This document shows positions 25,463-34,084 of a stretch of 64,000 bases of DNA, one piece after another. The position numbers and the translations under genes were made by a program. This DNA comes from Tenacibaculum sp. Bg11-29 (GTDB lineage: Bacteria; Bacteroidota; Bacteroidia; Flavobacteriales; Flavobacteriaceae), in assembly GCF_002836595.1 (NCBI RefSeq), contig NZ_PJBB01000003.1, forward strand, positions 1,239,001-1,303,000, written 5' to 3'. The notes beneath the pieces were generated by a model. That model did no database searches. It was given only the letters and a program-made list of their open reading frames with translations, and had not been told where the DNA came from. How positions within the stretch are numbered: the stretch's first letter is position 1; every line of letters starts with the position of its first letter.

Positions 25463-26815
25463 ATGTCAAAAGACATCCGTATTAAGAAAGGCTTGGACAT
25501 CAAGCTCGTTGGCGACGCAGAGCAAATAACTACAGAACTTTCGTTAGGTAGCTTGTTTGCAATTAAGCCAAGCGATTTTCATGGCGTTATTCCAAAAATT
25601 TTAGCAAAAGAAGGTACCGAAGTAAAAGCAGGTCAAGCACTTTTTTATTCAAAAAGTGATGAACGCATTTTATTTTCTAGTCCGGTAAGTGGTAAAATTA
25701 CAGAAATCGTTCGTGGAGCCAGAAGAAAAGTTTTAGCATTTAAAATCACTGCTGATGCACAGCAGGAATACAAAGATTTCGGTAAAAAAGATATTGATGC
25801 AATGTCAAGCGAAGAAGTGAAAACTCACTTACTTGCTTCAGGTTGTTGGCCATTTGTAAAACAACGTCCTTACGACGTGATTGCAAATCCGAATCAAACT
25901 CCAAAATCGATTTTTGTATCTGCCTACGCAAGTGCACCTTTAGCAACAGATTATGATTATGCATTAAAAGGTAAAGAAGCTGAATTACAGGCTGCTTTAA
26001 CTGCGCTAACAAAATTAACAGAAGGTAAAGTACACGTTTCTGTTGCAAAAGACTCAATGTTGTCTCCGTTTAAAGAGATGAAAGGAGTTGATTTGCACAA
26101 CGTGTCAGGACCACACCCTGTTGGTAATGTAAGTACTCAAATAGCACAAATTAGTCCTATTAATAAAGGAGAAGTTGTGTGGGTAGTTACACCACAAGAT
26201 TTAGTGGTAATTGGTGAGTTATTGTTAACTGGTAAATTTAATGCTAAGCGTACAATTGCTTTAGCAGGATCTAAATTTAGCAAGCCACAATATGTTACTG
26301 CTTTAGCAGGAGCTAATATAGCTGAACTTGTAAAAGGAAATTTAGAAGCAGACAACGCTCGTGTAATAAGTGGAAACGTATTAAGCGGAGCGCAAGTTGG
26401 TGAAGAAGGATATTTAGGATACTATGAAAACATGGTAACTGCAATTCCTGAAGGAAATGATTATGAACTGTTCGGTTGGAATAAACCTGTTTTTAATAAG
26501 GTTTCTACATCAAGAGCATTTACATTTTCTTGGTTAAACCCAAAGAAAAAATATGACTTAAATACAAATACAAACGGTGAGCACAGAGCATTTGTGGTTA
26601 CAGGATCGTATGAGGAAGTATTTCCGTTAGATATTTTTCCAATGCAATTATTAAAAGCTTGTAAGTATCAAGATCTTGACGAAATGGAAGGATTAGGAGC
26701 TTATGAAATTGCACCAGAAGATTTTGCAATAACAGAATTTATTTGTGTGTCTAAACAGCCTCACCAGAAAATAATTCGTGAAGGATTAGATTTAATGAGA
26801 GAAGAATTAGGATAA
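25463..26815 (+). CDS. nqrA: Na+-translocating NADH:quinone reductase subunit A
   Basis: A 450-aa soluble subunit on the cytoplasmic face of the NQR complex, which couples NADH oxidation and quinone reduction to Na+ export. The start MSKDIRIKKGLDIKLVGDAE is typical of NqrA. The lipoyl-like beta fold follows (FHGVIPKILAKEGTEVKAGQ, SSPVSGKITEIVRGARRKVL), and the Rossmann-type centre has SGPHPVGNVSTQI near residue 215 (canonical 'GPHPAGL.GTHI'). The C-terminus keeps LKACKYQDLDEMEGLGAYEI. It is the first gene of a six-gene operon in canonical order A-F, with 3 bases before nqrB. Confidence 0.97.
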   Translation: MSKDIRIKKGLDIKLVGDAEQITTELSLGSLFAIKPSDFHGVIPKILAKEGTEVKAGQALFYSKSDERILFSSPVSGKITEIVRGARRKVLAFKITADAQQEYKDFGKKDIDAMSSEEVKTHLLASGCWPFVKQRPYDVIANPNQTPKSIFVSAYASAPLATDYDYALKGKEAELQAALTALTKLTEGKVHVSVAKDSMLSPFKEMKGVDLHNVSGPHPVGNVSTQIAQISPINKGEVVWVVTPQDLVVIGELLLTGKFNAKRTIALAGSKFSKPQYVTALAGANIAELVKGNLEADNARVISGNVLSGAQVGEEGYLGYYENMVTAIPEGNDYELFGWNKPVFNKVSTSRAFTFSWLNPKKKYDLNTNTNGEHRAFVVTGSYEEVFPLDIFPMQLLKACKYQDLDEMEGLGAYEIAPEDFAITEFICVSKQPHQKIIREGLDLMREELG

Positions 26816-26818
26816 GAT

Positions 26819-28024
26819 ATGGGCTTAAAACAAAACTTACATAATTTAAAAGAAAAATATAAAGGCACTAAGATGGCACCTGCGTTTAACGCAATCCACA
26901 CCTTTTTATATTTGCCAAATGAGACAACTCACGGAGGAACTCATATAAAGGCCGCTGATGATTTAAAACGTACAATGAACATAGTAATTATGTCATTAGT
27001 ACCGTGTTTAATCTTCGGAATGTTCAACGCAGGTTATCAACATAACGCTGCTGTTAATGGATTTACAGAAGGAATGTCTTTCTTTAGTGGAGATTTCTGG
27101 AATATGAGTAATTTCTTAATTGGTTTATTTAAAATTTTACCATTAGTAATTGTATCATATGTTGTTGGTTTAGCTGTTGAAATTATTTTCGCAATAATTA
27201 AAGGGCACGAAGTAGAAGAAGGATATTTAGTTACAGGAATGTTAGTTCCTTTAATTGTACCTATCGATTTACCTTTATGGATGTTAACTGTAGCCGTAGT
27301 TTTTGGTGTAGTTATCGGTAAAGAAGTGTTTGGTGGTACAGGAATGAATATCTTAAACCCAGCATTAACAATACGTGCATTTTTATTCTTCGCATATCCA
27401 ACTTGGATGTCGGGAGATAAAGTATGGGTAGAAGGAGCAAGAGAGTTAGCAGGAACTGCTGATGCCATTTCTGGTGAAACAGTTTTAGGAACTTTAGCGC
27501 AATCACAACCAGTAACACATTCGGTTTCTGATATGTTCTTCGGATTTATTCCTGGTTCAGTAGGAGAAACATCAACCTTATTAATTTTATTAGCAGGGTT
27601 GTTCTTAATTTTTACAAAAATTGGAAGTTGGAGAATAATGTTATCTGCAGTAATCGGAGCTTTAGTAATGGGATTCATTTTTAATCAAGTAGTTGGTTTA
27701 GGATGGATTGGTGAAACAAGTAAGTTTTACGGATTAATGAGCTTAGATTTTTGGAAACATTTATTAATTGGAGGTTTTGCATTCGGAGCTATATATATGG
27801 CTACTGATCCAGTATCAGCATCGCAAACCAACAAAGGAAAATGGATTTACGGTTTCTTTATCGGATTTATTTCGATTATGATTCGTGTATTCAATCCAGC
27901 ATATCCAGAAGGAGTAATGTTAGCTATTTTATTAATGAACGTTTTTGCTCCAACAATTGACCATTATGTGGTTCAAGGAAATGTAAAGAGAAGATTAAAA
28001 CGTGCTAAAGTTAAAACTGCCTAA
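26819..28024 (+). CDS. nqrB: Na+-translocating NADH:quinone reductase subunit B
   Basis: A 401-aa integral membrane subunit with about ten helices. It carries riboflavin and a covalently bound FMN. The likely FMN-linked threonine is T221 in ISGETVLGTL, which corresponds to the (S/T)GAT-type flavinylation site of NqrB/RnfD. Other family marks are GKEVFGGTGMNILNPALTIRAFLFFAYP near residue 167 and YMATDPVSASQTNKGKWIYG near residue 325. It forms the main Na+ path with D and E. It follows nqrA closely and precedes nqrC by 2 bases. Confidence 0.97.
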   Translation: MGLKQNLHNLKEKYKGTKMAPAFNAIHTFLYLPNETTHGGTHIKAADDLKRTMNIVIMSLVPCLIFGMFNAGYQHNAAVNGFTEGMSFFSGDFWNMSNFLIGLFKILPLVIVSYVVGLAVEIIFAIIKGHEVEEGYLVTGMLVPLIVPIDLPLWMLTVAVVFGVVIGKEVFGGTGMNILNPALTIRAFLFFAYPTWMSGDKVWVEGARELAGTADAISGETVLGTLAQSQPVTHSVSDMFFGFIPGSVGETSTLLILLAGLFLIFTKIGSWRIMLSAVIGALVMGFIFNQVVGLGWIGETSKFYGLMSLDFWKHLLIGGFAFGAIYMATDPVSASQTNKGKWIYGFFIGFISIMIRVFNPAYPEGVMLAILLMNVFAPTIDHYVVQGNVKRRLKRAKVKTA

Positions 28025-28026
28025 TT

Positions 28027-28767
28027 ATGAGTAAGAGAACAGACAGTAATGGATATACGCTACTTTTTGCCATTGGTATGGTATTAATAGTAGGTGCGTT
28101 GTTAGCTTTTACAGCTTCATCGCTTCGCCCAATGATTGATGCAAACAAACGTATCGAAAAGCAACAAAATATTTTGTATGCTATGGGTGTAAATGATAAT
28201 GATGAAAGTAGTGCAGTTTTTGTATCTAAAGACAAAGTAGCTGGTGAGTTTGCAAAATACATTAAAAAGCAATTAGTTATTGAAGGTGATAAAATCACTG
28301 AAAATACTGAAGCATATTTAATAAATGTAAAAAAAGAACAAACAGCTGCAAAGGCAGGAAATGTAAGGAAATTACCATTATTTGTAGGAGAAAAAGATGG
28401 TAAAACGTTTTATATCGCGCCAATTAGAGGTAAAGGTCTTTGGGATGCTGTTTGGGCATATGTTGCAATGGATAAAAACATGGTGGTTCAAGGTGCTTTT
28501 TTCGATCACAAAGGAGAAACACCAGGTTTAGGAGCTAACATTAAGCAACGTTACTTTATGGATGATTTCATTGGAGAAGATTTAATGAACAATGGTTCTT
28601 TTAAAGGAATTAAAGTTTCAAAATCGAACAATGATCCAAAGAACGAAGATAAAAATGATAACGAGGTAGATGCAATTGCAGGTGCAACCATTACAGGTGA
28701 TGGAGTTGCAGCAATGATTAAATCTGAATTAGGTTTATACGTGCCTTACTTTAAAACATTGAAATAA
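28027..28767 (+). CDS. nqrC: Na+-translocating NADH:quinone reductase subunit C
   Basis: A 246-aa subunit with one N-terminal membrane helix (residues 9-31) and a large periplasmic FMN-binding domain. FMN is attached to the threonine in AIAGATITGDGVAAM (about residue 222), matching the (S/A)GAT signature, which requires the ApbE flavin transferase encoded elsewhere. The GKGLWDAVWAYVAMDKN and HKGETPGLGANI segments are family hallmarks. It lies between nqrB and nqrD with spacers of 2 bases on each side, so coupled translation is likely. Confidence 0.97.
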   Translation: MSKRTDSNGYTLLFAIGMVLIVGALLAFTASSLRPMIDANKRIEKQQNILYAMGVNDNDESSAVFVSKDKVAGEFAKYIKKQLVIEGDKITENTEAYLINVKKEQTAAKAGNVRKLPLFVGEKDGKTFYIAPIRGKGLWDAVWAYVAMDKNMVVQGAFFDHKGETPGLGANIKQRYFMDDFIGEDLMNNGSFKGIKVSKSNNDPKNEDKNDNEVDAIAGATITGDGVAAMIKSELGLYVPYFKTLK

Positions 28768-28769
28768 AT

Positions 28770-29414
28770 ATGGGACTTTTATCAAAAAAAGACGCAGTAT
28801 TAATTACAGATCCGTTATTAGATAACAATCCAATTACGATTCAGGTATTAGGTATCTGTTCAGCATTAGCAATTACAGCAGAGCTTAAAGCTTCTATTGT
28901 AATGGCAGTTTCTGTATTATTTGTACTAGGTATCGGAAACGTTGTTATCTCTTTAATGAGAAACATTATTCCATCAAAAATTAGAATTATTGTACAGTTA
29001 ATTGTAGTTGCAGCTTTAGTAATTATTGTTGATCAAGTATTAAAAGCTTTTGCTTACGAGTTAAGTAAAACTCTTTCGGTATTTGTTGGGTTAATTATAA
29101 CCAACTGTATTATTATGGGGCGTTTTGAAGCGTTTGCTTTAGGAAACGGACCATGGAGATCGTTCTTAGACGGAATAGGAAATGCATTAGGTTACGGTGC
29201 TATTTTAATAGCAGTAGGTTTCTTTAGAGAGTTGTTAGGTTCTGGTACTTTATTAGGATTTAAAGTATTAGGAGATCCAATTGAACTAACAGGATTGTAT
29301 GCTTTCGGATATGAAAATAACGGATTTATGTTATTATCACCAATGGCATTAATTGTTGTAGGTATTATTATTTGGATACAACGTAGTAGAAACAAAGCAC
29401 TAATCGAGGATTAA
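28770..29414 (+). CDS. nqrD: Na+-translocating NADH:quinone reductase subunit D
   Basis: A 214-aa, six-helix membrane subunit homologous to NqrE and RnfA/E. The conserved TDPLLDNNPITIQVLGICSA is at the N-terminus. TNCIIMGRFEAFALGNGPW near residue 110 holds the cysteine that, with its partner in NqrE, binds an intramembrane iron or [2Fe-2S] centre at the D/E interface. GALGYGAILIAVGFFRELLG-type sequence follows. A 63-base gap separates it from nqrE, the largest gap in the operon; no promoter box was evident there. Confidence 0.97.
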   Translation: MGLLSKKDAVLITDPLLDNNPITIQVLGICSALAITAELKASIVMAVSVLFVLGIGNVVISLMRNIIPSKIRIIVQLIVVAALVIIVDQVLKAFAYELSKTLSVFVGLIITNCIIMGRFEAFALGNGPWRSFLDGIGNALGYGAILIAVGFFRELLGSGTLLGFKVLGDPIELTGLYAFGYENNGFMLLSPMALIVVGIIIWIQRSRNKALIED

Positions 29415-29477
29415 ATCCTCTTCAATATCTCTATGAAGAATTTAGAGGTGAAGTTGAAAGAGGGAAAAATATAAAAT

Positions 29478-30212
29478 ATGGAACATTTAGAATTATTTTT
29501 CAAGTCGATATTTATTGATAATATGGTATTTGCTACATTCTTAGGAATGTGTTCTTACCTAGCTGTATCTAAAAAAGTAGCAACAGCAGTAGGTTTAGGA
29601 GCAGCAGTTATTTTTGTACTAGCTGTAACAGTACCTATTAACTGGTTATTAGATCAATATTTATTGCAACCAGGGGCTTTATCTTGGTTAGGAGCTGAAT
29701 ATGCAGATTACGATTTAAGTTTCTTATCATTTATCATGTTCATTGCAACAATTGCAACGATGGTACAATTGGTAGAAATTATTGTTGAGAAATTTGCACC
29801 AGCATTGTATAATTCATTAGGTATTTTCTTACCATTAATAGCAGTAAACTGTGCTATTTTAGGAGGGTCTTTATTTATGCAATCTCGTGAAATTCCAACA
29901 TTAGGTTTATCATTAACATATGGTATTGGTTCAGGAATCGGATGGTTTTTAGCAATTTTAGCAATTGCAGCTATTCGTGAAAAAATTAGATATTCATCTG
30001 TGCCACCAGCATTAAGAGGATTAGGAATCACTTTTATTATTACTGGATTAATGGCTATAGGATTTATGAGTTTTGGAGGAATGCTAACAGGAGGAGATGA
30101 AGAAGTGAAGAAAGAAGCAGCACCTAAAGCAGAAATCAAAATAGAGAAAAAAATCGAAGTAAAGCAGCAAGCTGAAAAATTAGCTGATAACACTAAAAAA
30201 ATTATAGAATAA
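29478..30212 (+). CDS. nqrE: Na+-translocating NADH:quinone reductase subunit E
   Basis: A 244-aa, six-helix membrane subunit. It opens [31 protein letters not shown] with the first iron-centre cysteine near residue 26, and the second cysteine is in [12 protein letters not shown] near residue 120. The core matches the usual about 200-aa NqrE. Here a charged C-terminal extension of about 35 residues follows ([20 protein letters not shown]), a Lys/Glu-rich tail that is probably cytoplasmic and absent from short NqrE proteins such as Vibrio's. Its stop shares one base with the nqrF ATG. Confidence 0.96.
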   Translation: MEHLELFFKSIFIDNMVFATFLGMCSYLAVSKKVATAVGLGAAVIFVLAVTVPINWLLDQYLLQPGALSWLGAEYADYDLSFLSFIMFIATIATMVQLVEIIVEKFAPALYNSLGIFLPLIAVNCAILGGSLFMQSREIPTLGLSLTYGIGSGIGWFLAILAIAAIREKIRYSSVPPALRGLGITFIITGLMAIGFMSFGGMLTGGDEEVKKEAAPKAEIKIEKKIEVKQQAEKLADNTKKIIE

Positions 30213-31525
30213 TGGTATTTTTAGAAGTAAGTACAGGAGGTACAGTAGCTGTAACGGTTATATCTTTTTTAATAATCTTATTAATTTTGGTAGGGTTATT
30301 ATTGTTTGTAAAACAAAAACTTGCACCATCTGGGCCTGTAAAAATTACAATAAACGGAGACAAAACAATTGAAGTTGCTTCAGGAGGTACATTGTTATCT
30401 ACTTTAGGAGCAGAAAAAATATTTTTACCATCAGCTTGTGGTGGTGGTGGATCGTGCGTTCAGTGTGAGTGTCATGTAAACTCTGGTGGTGGAGAAGCTT
30501 TACCAACAGAAACACCTCACTTTACACGTAAAGAATTGGCAAGTGGTGTACGTTTATCTTGTCAGGTAAAAGTAAAACAAGACATGGATATTTCTATTCC
30601 AGAAGAAATTTTTGGAATTAAGAAATGGGATGCAGTTGTTGTAAGAAATTACAACGTAGCTACTTTTATTAAGGAATTCGTAGTTGAAATTCCAGAAGAT
30701 ATGGGGTATAAAGCAGGTGGTTATATTCAAATTGAAATACCAGCTTGTGAAGTAAACTATGCTGATATGGACATTACAGCGCATCCAGAAGAACATGATA
30801 CACCAGATAAGTTTGAAGGAGAATGGGATAAGTTTAACTTAAGACCATTGGTAATGAAAAATACAGAAACTGTAGAAAGAGCATATTCTATGGCTTCTTA
30901 CCCTGCTGAAGGAAGAGAAATTATGTTAAATGTACGTATTGCAACACCTCCTTTTGATAGAGTGAAAGGTGGATGGATGGATGTAAATCCAGGAGTTGCT
31001 TCTTCTTATATTTTTAACTTAAAGAAAGGTGATAAATGTGTAATCTCTGGACCTTATGGAGAATTCTTTATCAACGAATCTGAAGCAGAAATGTTATATG
31101 TTGGTGGTGGAGCAGGTATGGCACCAATGCGTTCACATTTATATCACTTATTCAGAACATTAAAAACTGGTAGAACAGTAACTTATTGGTATGGTGGTCG
31201 TTCTAAAGCAGAATTATTTTATGTAGATCATTTTAGAGCTTTAGAAAAAGATTTCCCTAACTTTAAGTTCTTTATTGCTTTATCAGACCCTACAGAAGCA
31301 GATAACTGGAAAGTTAAAACGGATGTTAATGATGAAGTAGGAAACGGTTTTACAGGATTTATTCACCAAGTAGTAATTAACGAATATTTATCGAAGCATG
31401 AAGCACCGGAAGACTTAGAATTATATTTCTGTGGTCCACCATTAATGAACAATGCTGTTCAAAAAATGGGAGAAGATTTTGGTCTTGCTGACGAGAATAT
31501 CCGATTTGATGATTTTGGAGGATAG
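30212..31525 (+). CDS. nqrF: Na+-translocating NADH:quinone reductase subunit F
   Basis: A 437-aa electron-input subunit. One N-terminal helix (residues 8-32) is followed by a plant-type [2Fe-2S] ferredoxin domain with cysteine ligands in SACGGGGSCVQCECHV (about residues 75-84) and LSCQVKV (near 116). The FAD domain has RAYSMASYPAEG (usually RxYSxxS) near residue 223. The NADH domain has GGGAGMAPMRSHLYHL near residue 297 and YFCGPPLMNNAV near the end. It is last in the operon, terminated 50 bases downstream. Confidence 0.98.
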   Translation: MVFLEVSTGGTVAVTVISFLIILLILVGLLLFVKQKLAPSGPVKITINGDKTIEVASGGTLLSTLGAEKIFLPSACGGGGSCVQCECHVNSGGGEALPTETPHFTRKELASGVRLSCQVKVKQDMDISIPEEIFGIKKWDAVVVRNYNVATFIKEFVVEIPEDMGYKAGGYIQIEIPACEVNYADMDITAHPEEHDTPDKFEGEWDKFNLRPLVMKNTETVERAYSMASYPAEGREIMLNVRIATPPFDRVKGGWMDVNPGVASSYIFNLKKGDKCVISGPYGEFFINESEAEMLYVGGGAGMAPMRSHLYHLFRTLKTGRTVTYWYGGRSKAELFYVDHFRALEKDFPNFKFFIALSDPTEADNWKVKTDVNDEVGNGFTGFIHQVVINEYLSKHEAPEDLELYFCGPPLMNNAVQKMGEDFGLADENIRFDDFGG

Positions 31526-31574
31526 ATAATTTGTATCACTCTAAAATGGCATAAATAAGACAATAAATAAATAT

Positions 31575-31604
31575 AAAAACCGATACAGAAATGTATCGGT
31601 TTTT
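31575..31604 (+). terminator. Terminator of the nqr operon
   Basis: AAAAACCGATACA-GAAA-TGTATCGGTTTTT: a perfect hairpin with a T tract. It is homologous to the terminators at 39947 and 45537 after the two secreted-protein cassettes. Confidence 0.9.
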
Positions 31605-31692
31605 ATTGTTTTTTTATATAAAAGAAGTAATTTAAAATTGCTTTTTTTTTAGGTTGAATAATTATAGTATATTTAAAAAACAAATACTAAAT

Positions 31693-32346
31693 ATGGACCC
31701 TTTTCTATTTGGATTTTCACTGAGTGTTTTTAGCTTATTATTATTACTAATAAATGCAGTTCTTTTTTTTAGCAAAAGAAATAAATTTAAAAGTAATTTA
31801 TATAAATATGTAACGATTTATTTACTCGTTTTATTTGTGGTAGAGTTATTTTGTAATGGTATTGGTTTTCTTTATCCAGGTCAAAATTTTTACTTATCAC
31901 ATTTTTATTTCAACGCGCAATTTATATTATTAAACATTGTTTTTTATCGACTTTTTAATAACAATAAATTAAAAAAAATAGTAATATTTAATTATGTTGT
32001 GGTTACATTTATAATCATTGGAATGTATATCTATAACAATGAATTGTTTTGGCAATTTAATTTATTTGAAATTGCTTCAACTTCTGCATTATTAATTGTG
32101 TATTCATTAATACACATGTTTAATACTCTAGGGAAGAGTAAAAAACTATTCTACCTAACAATAGGTTTAATACTTTACGTTTTATGTAGTTCATTAATAT
32201 TTTTATTCGGTAATTATGAATTAGTTTTTATTGAGGACCCTTATATTGATATTTGGATATTTAATACGCTCTTTTATATTATTTATCAAGCATTAATATT
32301 TACTGAATGGAGATATATAAATAAGCATGGAATAAGTGATGAATAG
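31693..32346 (+). CDS. Seven-helix membrane protein, putative sensor of a LytTR circuit
   Basis: About 217 aa from the ATG at 31693 (MDPFLFGFSL). The frame is open back to a TTG at 31654, but the ATG starts directly at the first helix. Seven hydrophobic segments are visible with short loops, and no catalytic domain follows. The last residues overlap the kinase start (GTGATGAATAG), so translation is coupled. The layout is like the 7TM-DISM or AgrC/ComD-type sensor part of histidine kinases, but encoded as a separate protein. It probably relays a signal to the kinase. The ligand is unknown; a secreted peptide or lipid is speculation. Confidence 0.7.
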   Translation: MDPFLFGFSLSVFSLLLLLINAVLFFSKRNKFKSNLYKYVTIYLLVLFVVELFCNGIGFLYPGQNFYLSHFYFNAQFILLNIVFYRLFNNNKLKKIVIFNYVVVTFIIIGMYIYNNELFWQFNLFEIASTSALLIVYSLIHMFNTLGKSKKLFYLTIGLILYVLCSSLIFLFGNYELVFIEDPYIDIWIFNTLFYIIYQALIFTEWRYINKHGISDE

Positions 32347-33091
32347 TAAACAAGATTTATTACTAATTGTTACCTATGCAATACTATTTTTATTCGTCTT
32401 TTTAATCTCAATAATTATTTTTATAGTAAAATCTAGAAATGATAGAATTAAAATAGAAGAGAAGAAAAAAGAGATAGAAATAATTGCAAAGCAAAAAACA
32501 GTTTTACTTAAGGAAATTCATCATAGAGTAAAAAACAACCTGCAACTTATTTCAGGACTATTGTATTTGCAATCAGTTAAGCATAAAAATAAGGAAGTAA
32601 CTGAAATGATAAATGAATCTCAAAAGCACATAAACTCTATTGCGTTGGTTCATGAAATGCTGTATAAAGATGATACTTTGTCTTTAGTTTCAATGGAGAA
32701 ATACTTTAATGAGTTAGGCTCTAGATTACTTCAAGTTTCAAGTATTGAAGCAATTGAATTTAAATTGAATGTAAATAATGTTTCATTACCAGTTGATTAT
32801 GCTACAACTTTAGGACTTATAGTAAATGAATTGATTACAAACTCTTTAAAATATGCGTTTACAGCTAAAGAAGGTACTATTACTTTATCTTTATATGAAA
32901 TAAGTAATAACGAATTCCTTTTTACCTATGCAGATAACGGAAAAGGGTATGAGGTTGATGACGAAAAAAGCGCAAATAAAACTTTAGGACGAAGGTTGAT
33001 AAAAATGCTAGCTGAAGAAATTGAAGCCGATTTAATAATTAAAAATGAAAACGGCTTAGCTTATAACTTTAATTTTAAAACAAGGATATAA
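32339..33091 (+). CDS. Sensor histidine kinase, HisKA_2 type, single membrane anchor
   Basis: About 250 aa from the ATG at 32339. It has one transmembrane helix (about residues 7-31), then a coiled-coil linker, and a HisKA_2 dimerisation domain with the phosphoacceptor in KEIHHRVKNNLQL (H62 favoured). The catalytic HATPase domain follows, with the N-box LIVNELITNSLKYAF near residue 162 and the G-box YADNGKGYE near residue 199. There is no extracellular sensor domain of its own, so it probably depends on the overlapping seven-helix protein upstream. The response regulator starts 3 bases downstream. Confidence 0.92.
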   Translation: MNSKQDLLLIVTYAILFLFVFLISIIIFIVKSRNDRIKIEEKKKEIEIIAKQKTVLLKEIHHRVKNNLQLISGLLYLQSVKHKNKEVTEMINESQKHINSIALVHEMLYKDDTLSLVSMEKYFNELGSRLLQVSSIEAIEFKLNVNNVSLPVDYATTLGLIVNELITNSLKYAFTAKEGTITLSLYEISNNEFLFTYADNGKGYEVDDEKSANKTLGRRLIKMLAEEIEADLIIKNENGLAYNFNFKTRI

Positions 33092-33094
33092 TAA

Positions 33095-33826
33095 GTGATA
33101 GCGTCAAAAAATATTTATATAGTAGAAGATATAGCAATTTCGAGAATGTCATTGGAAACAATGTTGTTAGAAAATAAATACGAAATTGCAGGGTCAGCAG
33201 CATCTGCAGAAACTGCGTGGAAAGAGATTCAGAATTCAGCTGTTGATTTAGTTTTACTAGATATTAATTTGGCCGGAGAAAAAAACGGTGTTTGGTTAGC
33301 GCAACAAGTTCGAAAGTATTTAAACATCCCTATTATATACTTAACAGCATTTGGCGATCAGCAAACACTTAAAGAAGTATTAGAAACGAAACCAAATGGT
33401 TATTTAATGAAGCCATACCAAGAACCTACATTATTAACAACTATCGATATCGCACTACATAATTTTTTTGAAAACACACAACTAAATAATGTTTCAAATT
33501 CGAATGATCATCCAGATGATTTCATTTTTATAAAAGACGGATACAAGAAAATTAAAATAAATGTTAATGATATTTATTATGTGAAGTCTGATGGAAATTA
33601 TATAGAAATTACGTTTAAAGAAAAAACACATGTTGTAAGAAATAAACTGTTAGTATTTAAACAAGAACTACCTAAACCATTGTTTCTTCAAAGTCATCAA
33701 CGGTATATTATCAATACAACTAAAATAACAGTTTTAGGAAAAGACTTTGTAAAAATAAATAGTGTAGATATTCCTATATCTCAAAAGTATAAAAAGGAAA
33801 TTGAAAAATTATTCCCTACTCTTTAG
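33095..33826 (+). CDS. LytTR-family response regulator
   Basis: A 243-aa regulator starting with GTG at 33095, directly after the kinase stop. The receiver domain (residues 5-125) has acidic pair E11/D12, phosphoacceptor D56 in VLLDINL, the switch threonine in YLTAFG and lysine in LMKPYQEP. The LytTR DNA-binding domain covers about residues 140-240 (IFIKDGYKKIKINVNDIYYVKSDGNY, QSHQRYIINTTKI). LytTR regulators bind paired short direct repeats upstream of targets and are common in surface-protein and peptide-signalling circuits. The next genes on this strand are the secreted cassettes, which share leader sequences (33849-33887 and 40001-40038). They are therefore candidate targets. Confidence 0.95.
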   Translation: MIASKNIYIVEDIAISRMSLETMLLENKYEIAGSAASAETAWKEIQNSAVDLVLLDINLAGEKNGVWLAQQVRKYLNIPIIYLTAFGDQQTLKEVLETKPNGYLMKPYQEPTLLTTIDIALHNFFENTQLNNVSNSNDHPDDFIFIKDGYKKIKINVNDIYYVKSDGNYIEITFKEKTHVVRNKLLVFKQELPKPLFLQSHQRYIINTTKITVLGKDFVKINSVDIPISQKYKKEIEKLFPTL

Positions 33827-33848
33827 CCCTTACTTTCTGTAGTAAAAG

Positions 33849-33887
33849 ATAGAATTACCATAAAAAGCCTCAAACATCACATTTTTT
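33849..33887 (+). promoter_or_regulatory. Shared leader element of cassette 1
   Basis: About 39 bases (starting ATAGAATTACCATA, including CAAACATCACATTTTTT) that recur with about 85% identity at 40001-40038 before cassette 2. It is the best candidate for a common regulator site. Directly after it is a short tandem repeat of TTTATAAAG (about 33890-33915). Confidence 0.5.
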
Positions 33888-34005
33888 ATAAAGTTTATAA
33901 AGTTTATAAATTTTATAAGTATCATTGCGCAAATTTTTATAATTCCATGTTATTACATAATGTAAAATTAACCCATACAATAACAACAGCTACCTATGTC
34001 GTTAC

Positions 34006-34026
34006 TCCAGTTTTACTGGATTTTTT
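34006..34026 (+). terminator. Small hairpin with T tract before cassette 1
   Basis: TCCAG-TTTTA-CTGGA followed by six T. It lies 58 bases before the cargo ATG and about 180 bases after the regulator gene, so it may terminate the signalling operon or attenuate the cargo transcript. The stem is only five pairs. Confidence 0.4.
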
Positions 34027-34084
34027 ATGAACATTGATATCCCTTTTTATTAATTTTTTATCCCTAAATTAAATCAAACTCATT

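Noticed and set aside
27037..27678. 213-codon antisense ORF inside nqrB
   Set aside because: It is a complement of strongly coding membrane-helix sequence, has no promoter or recognisable product, and nqrB is certain.
29708..30193. Antisense ORF of 161 codons inside nqrE
   Set aside because: Shadow of the coding strand; no independent start signals.
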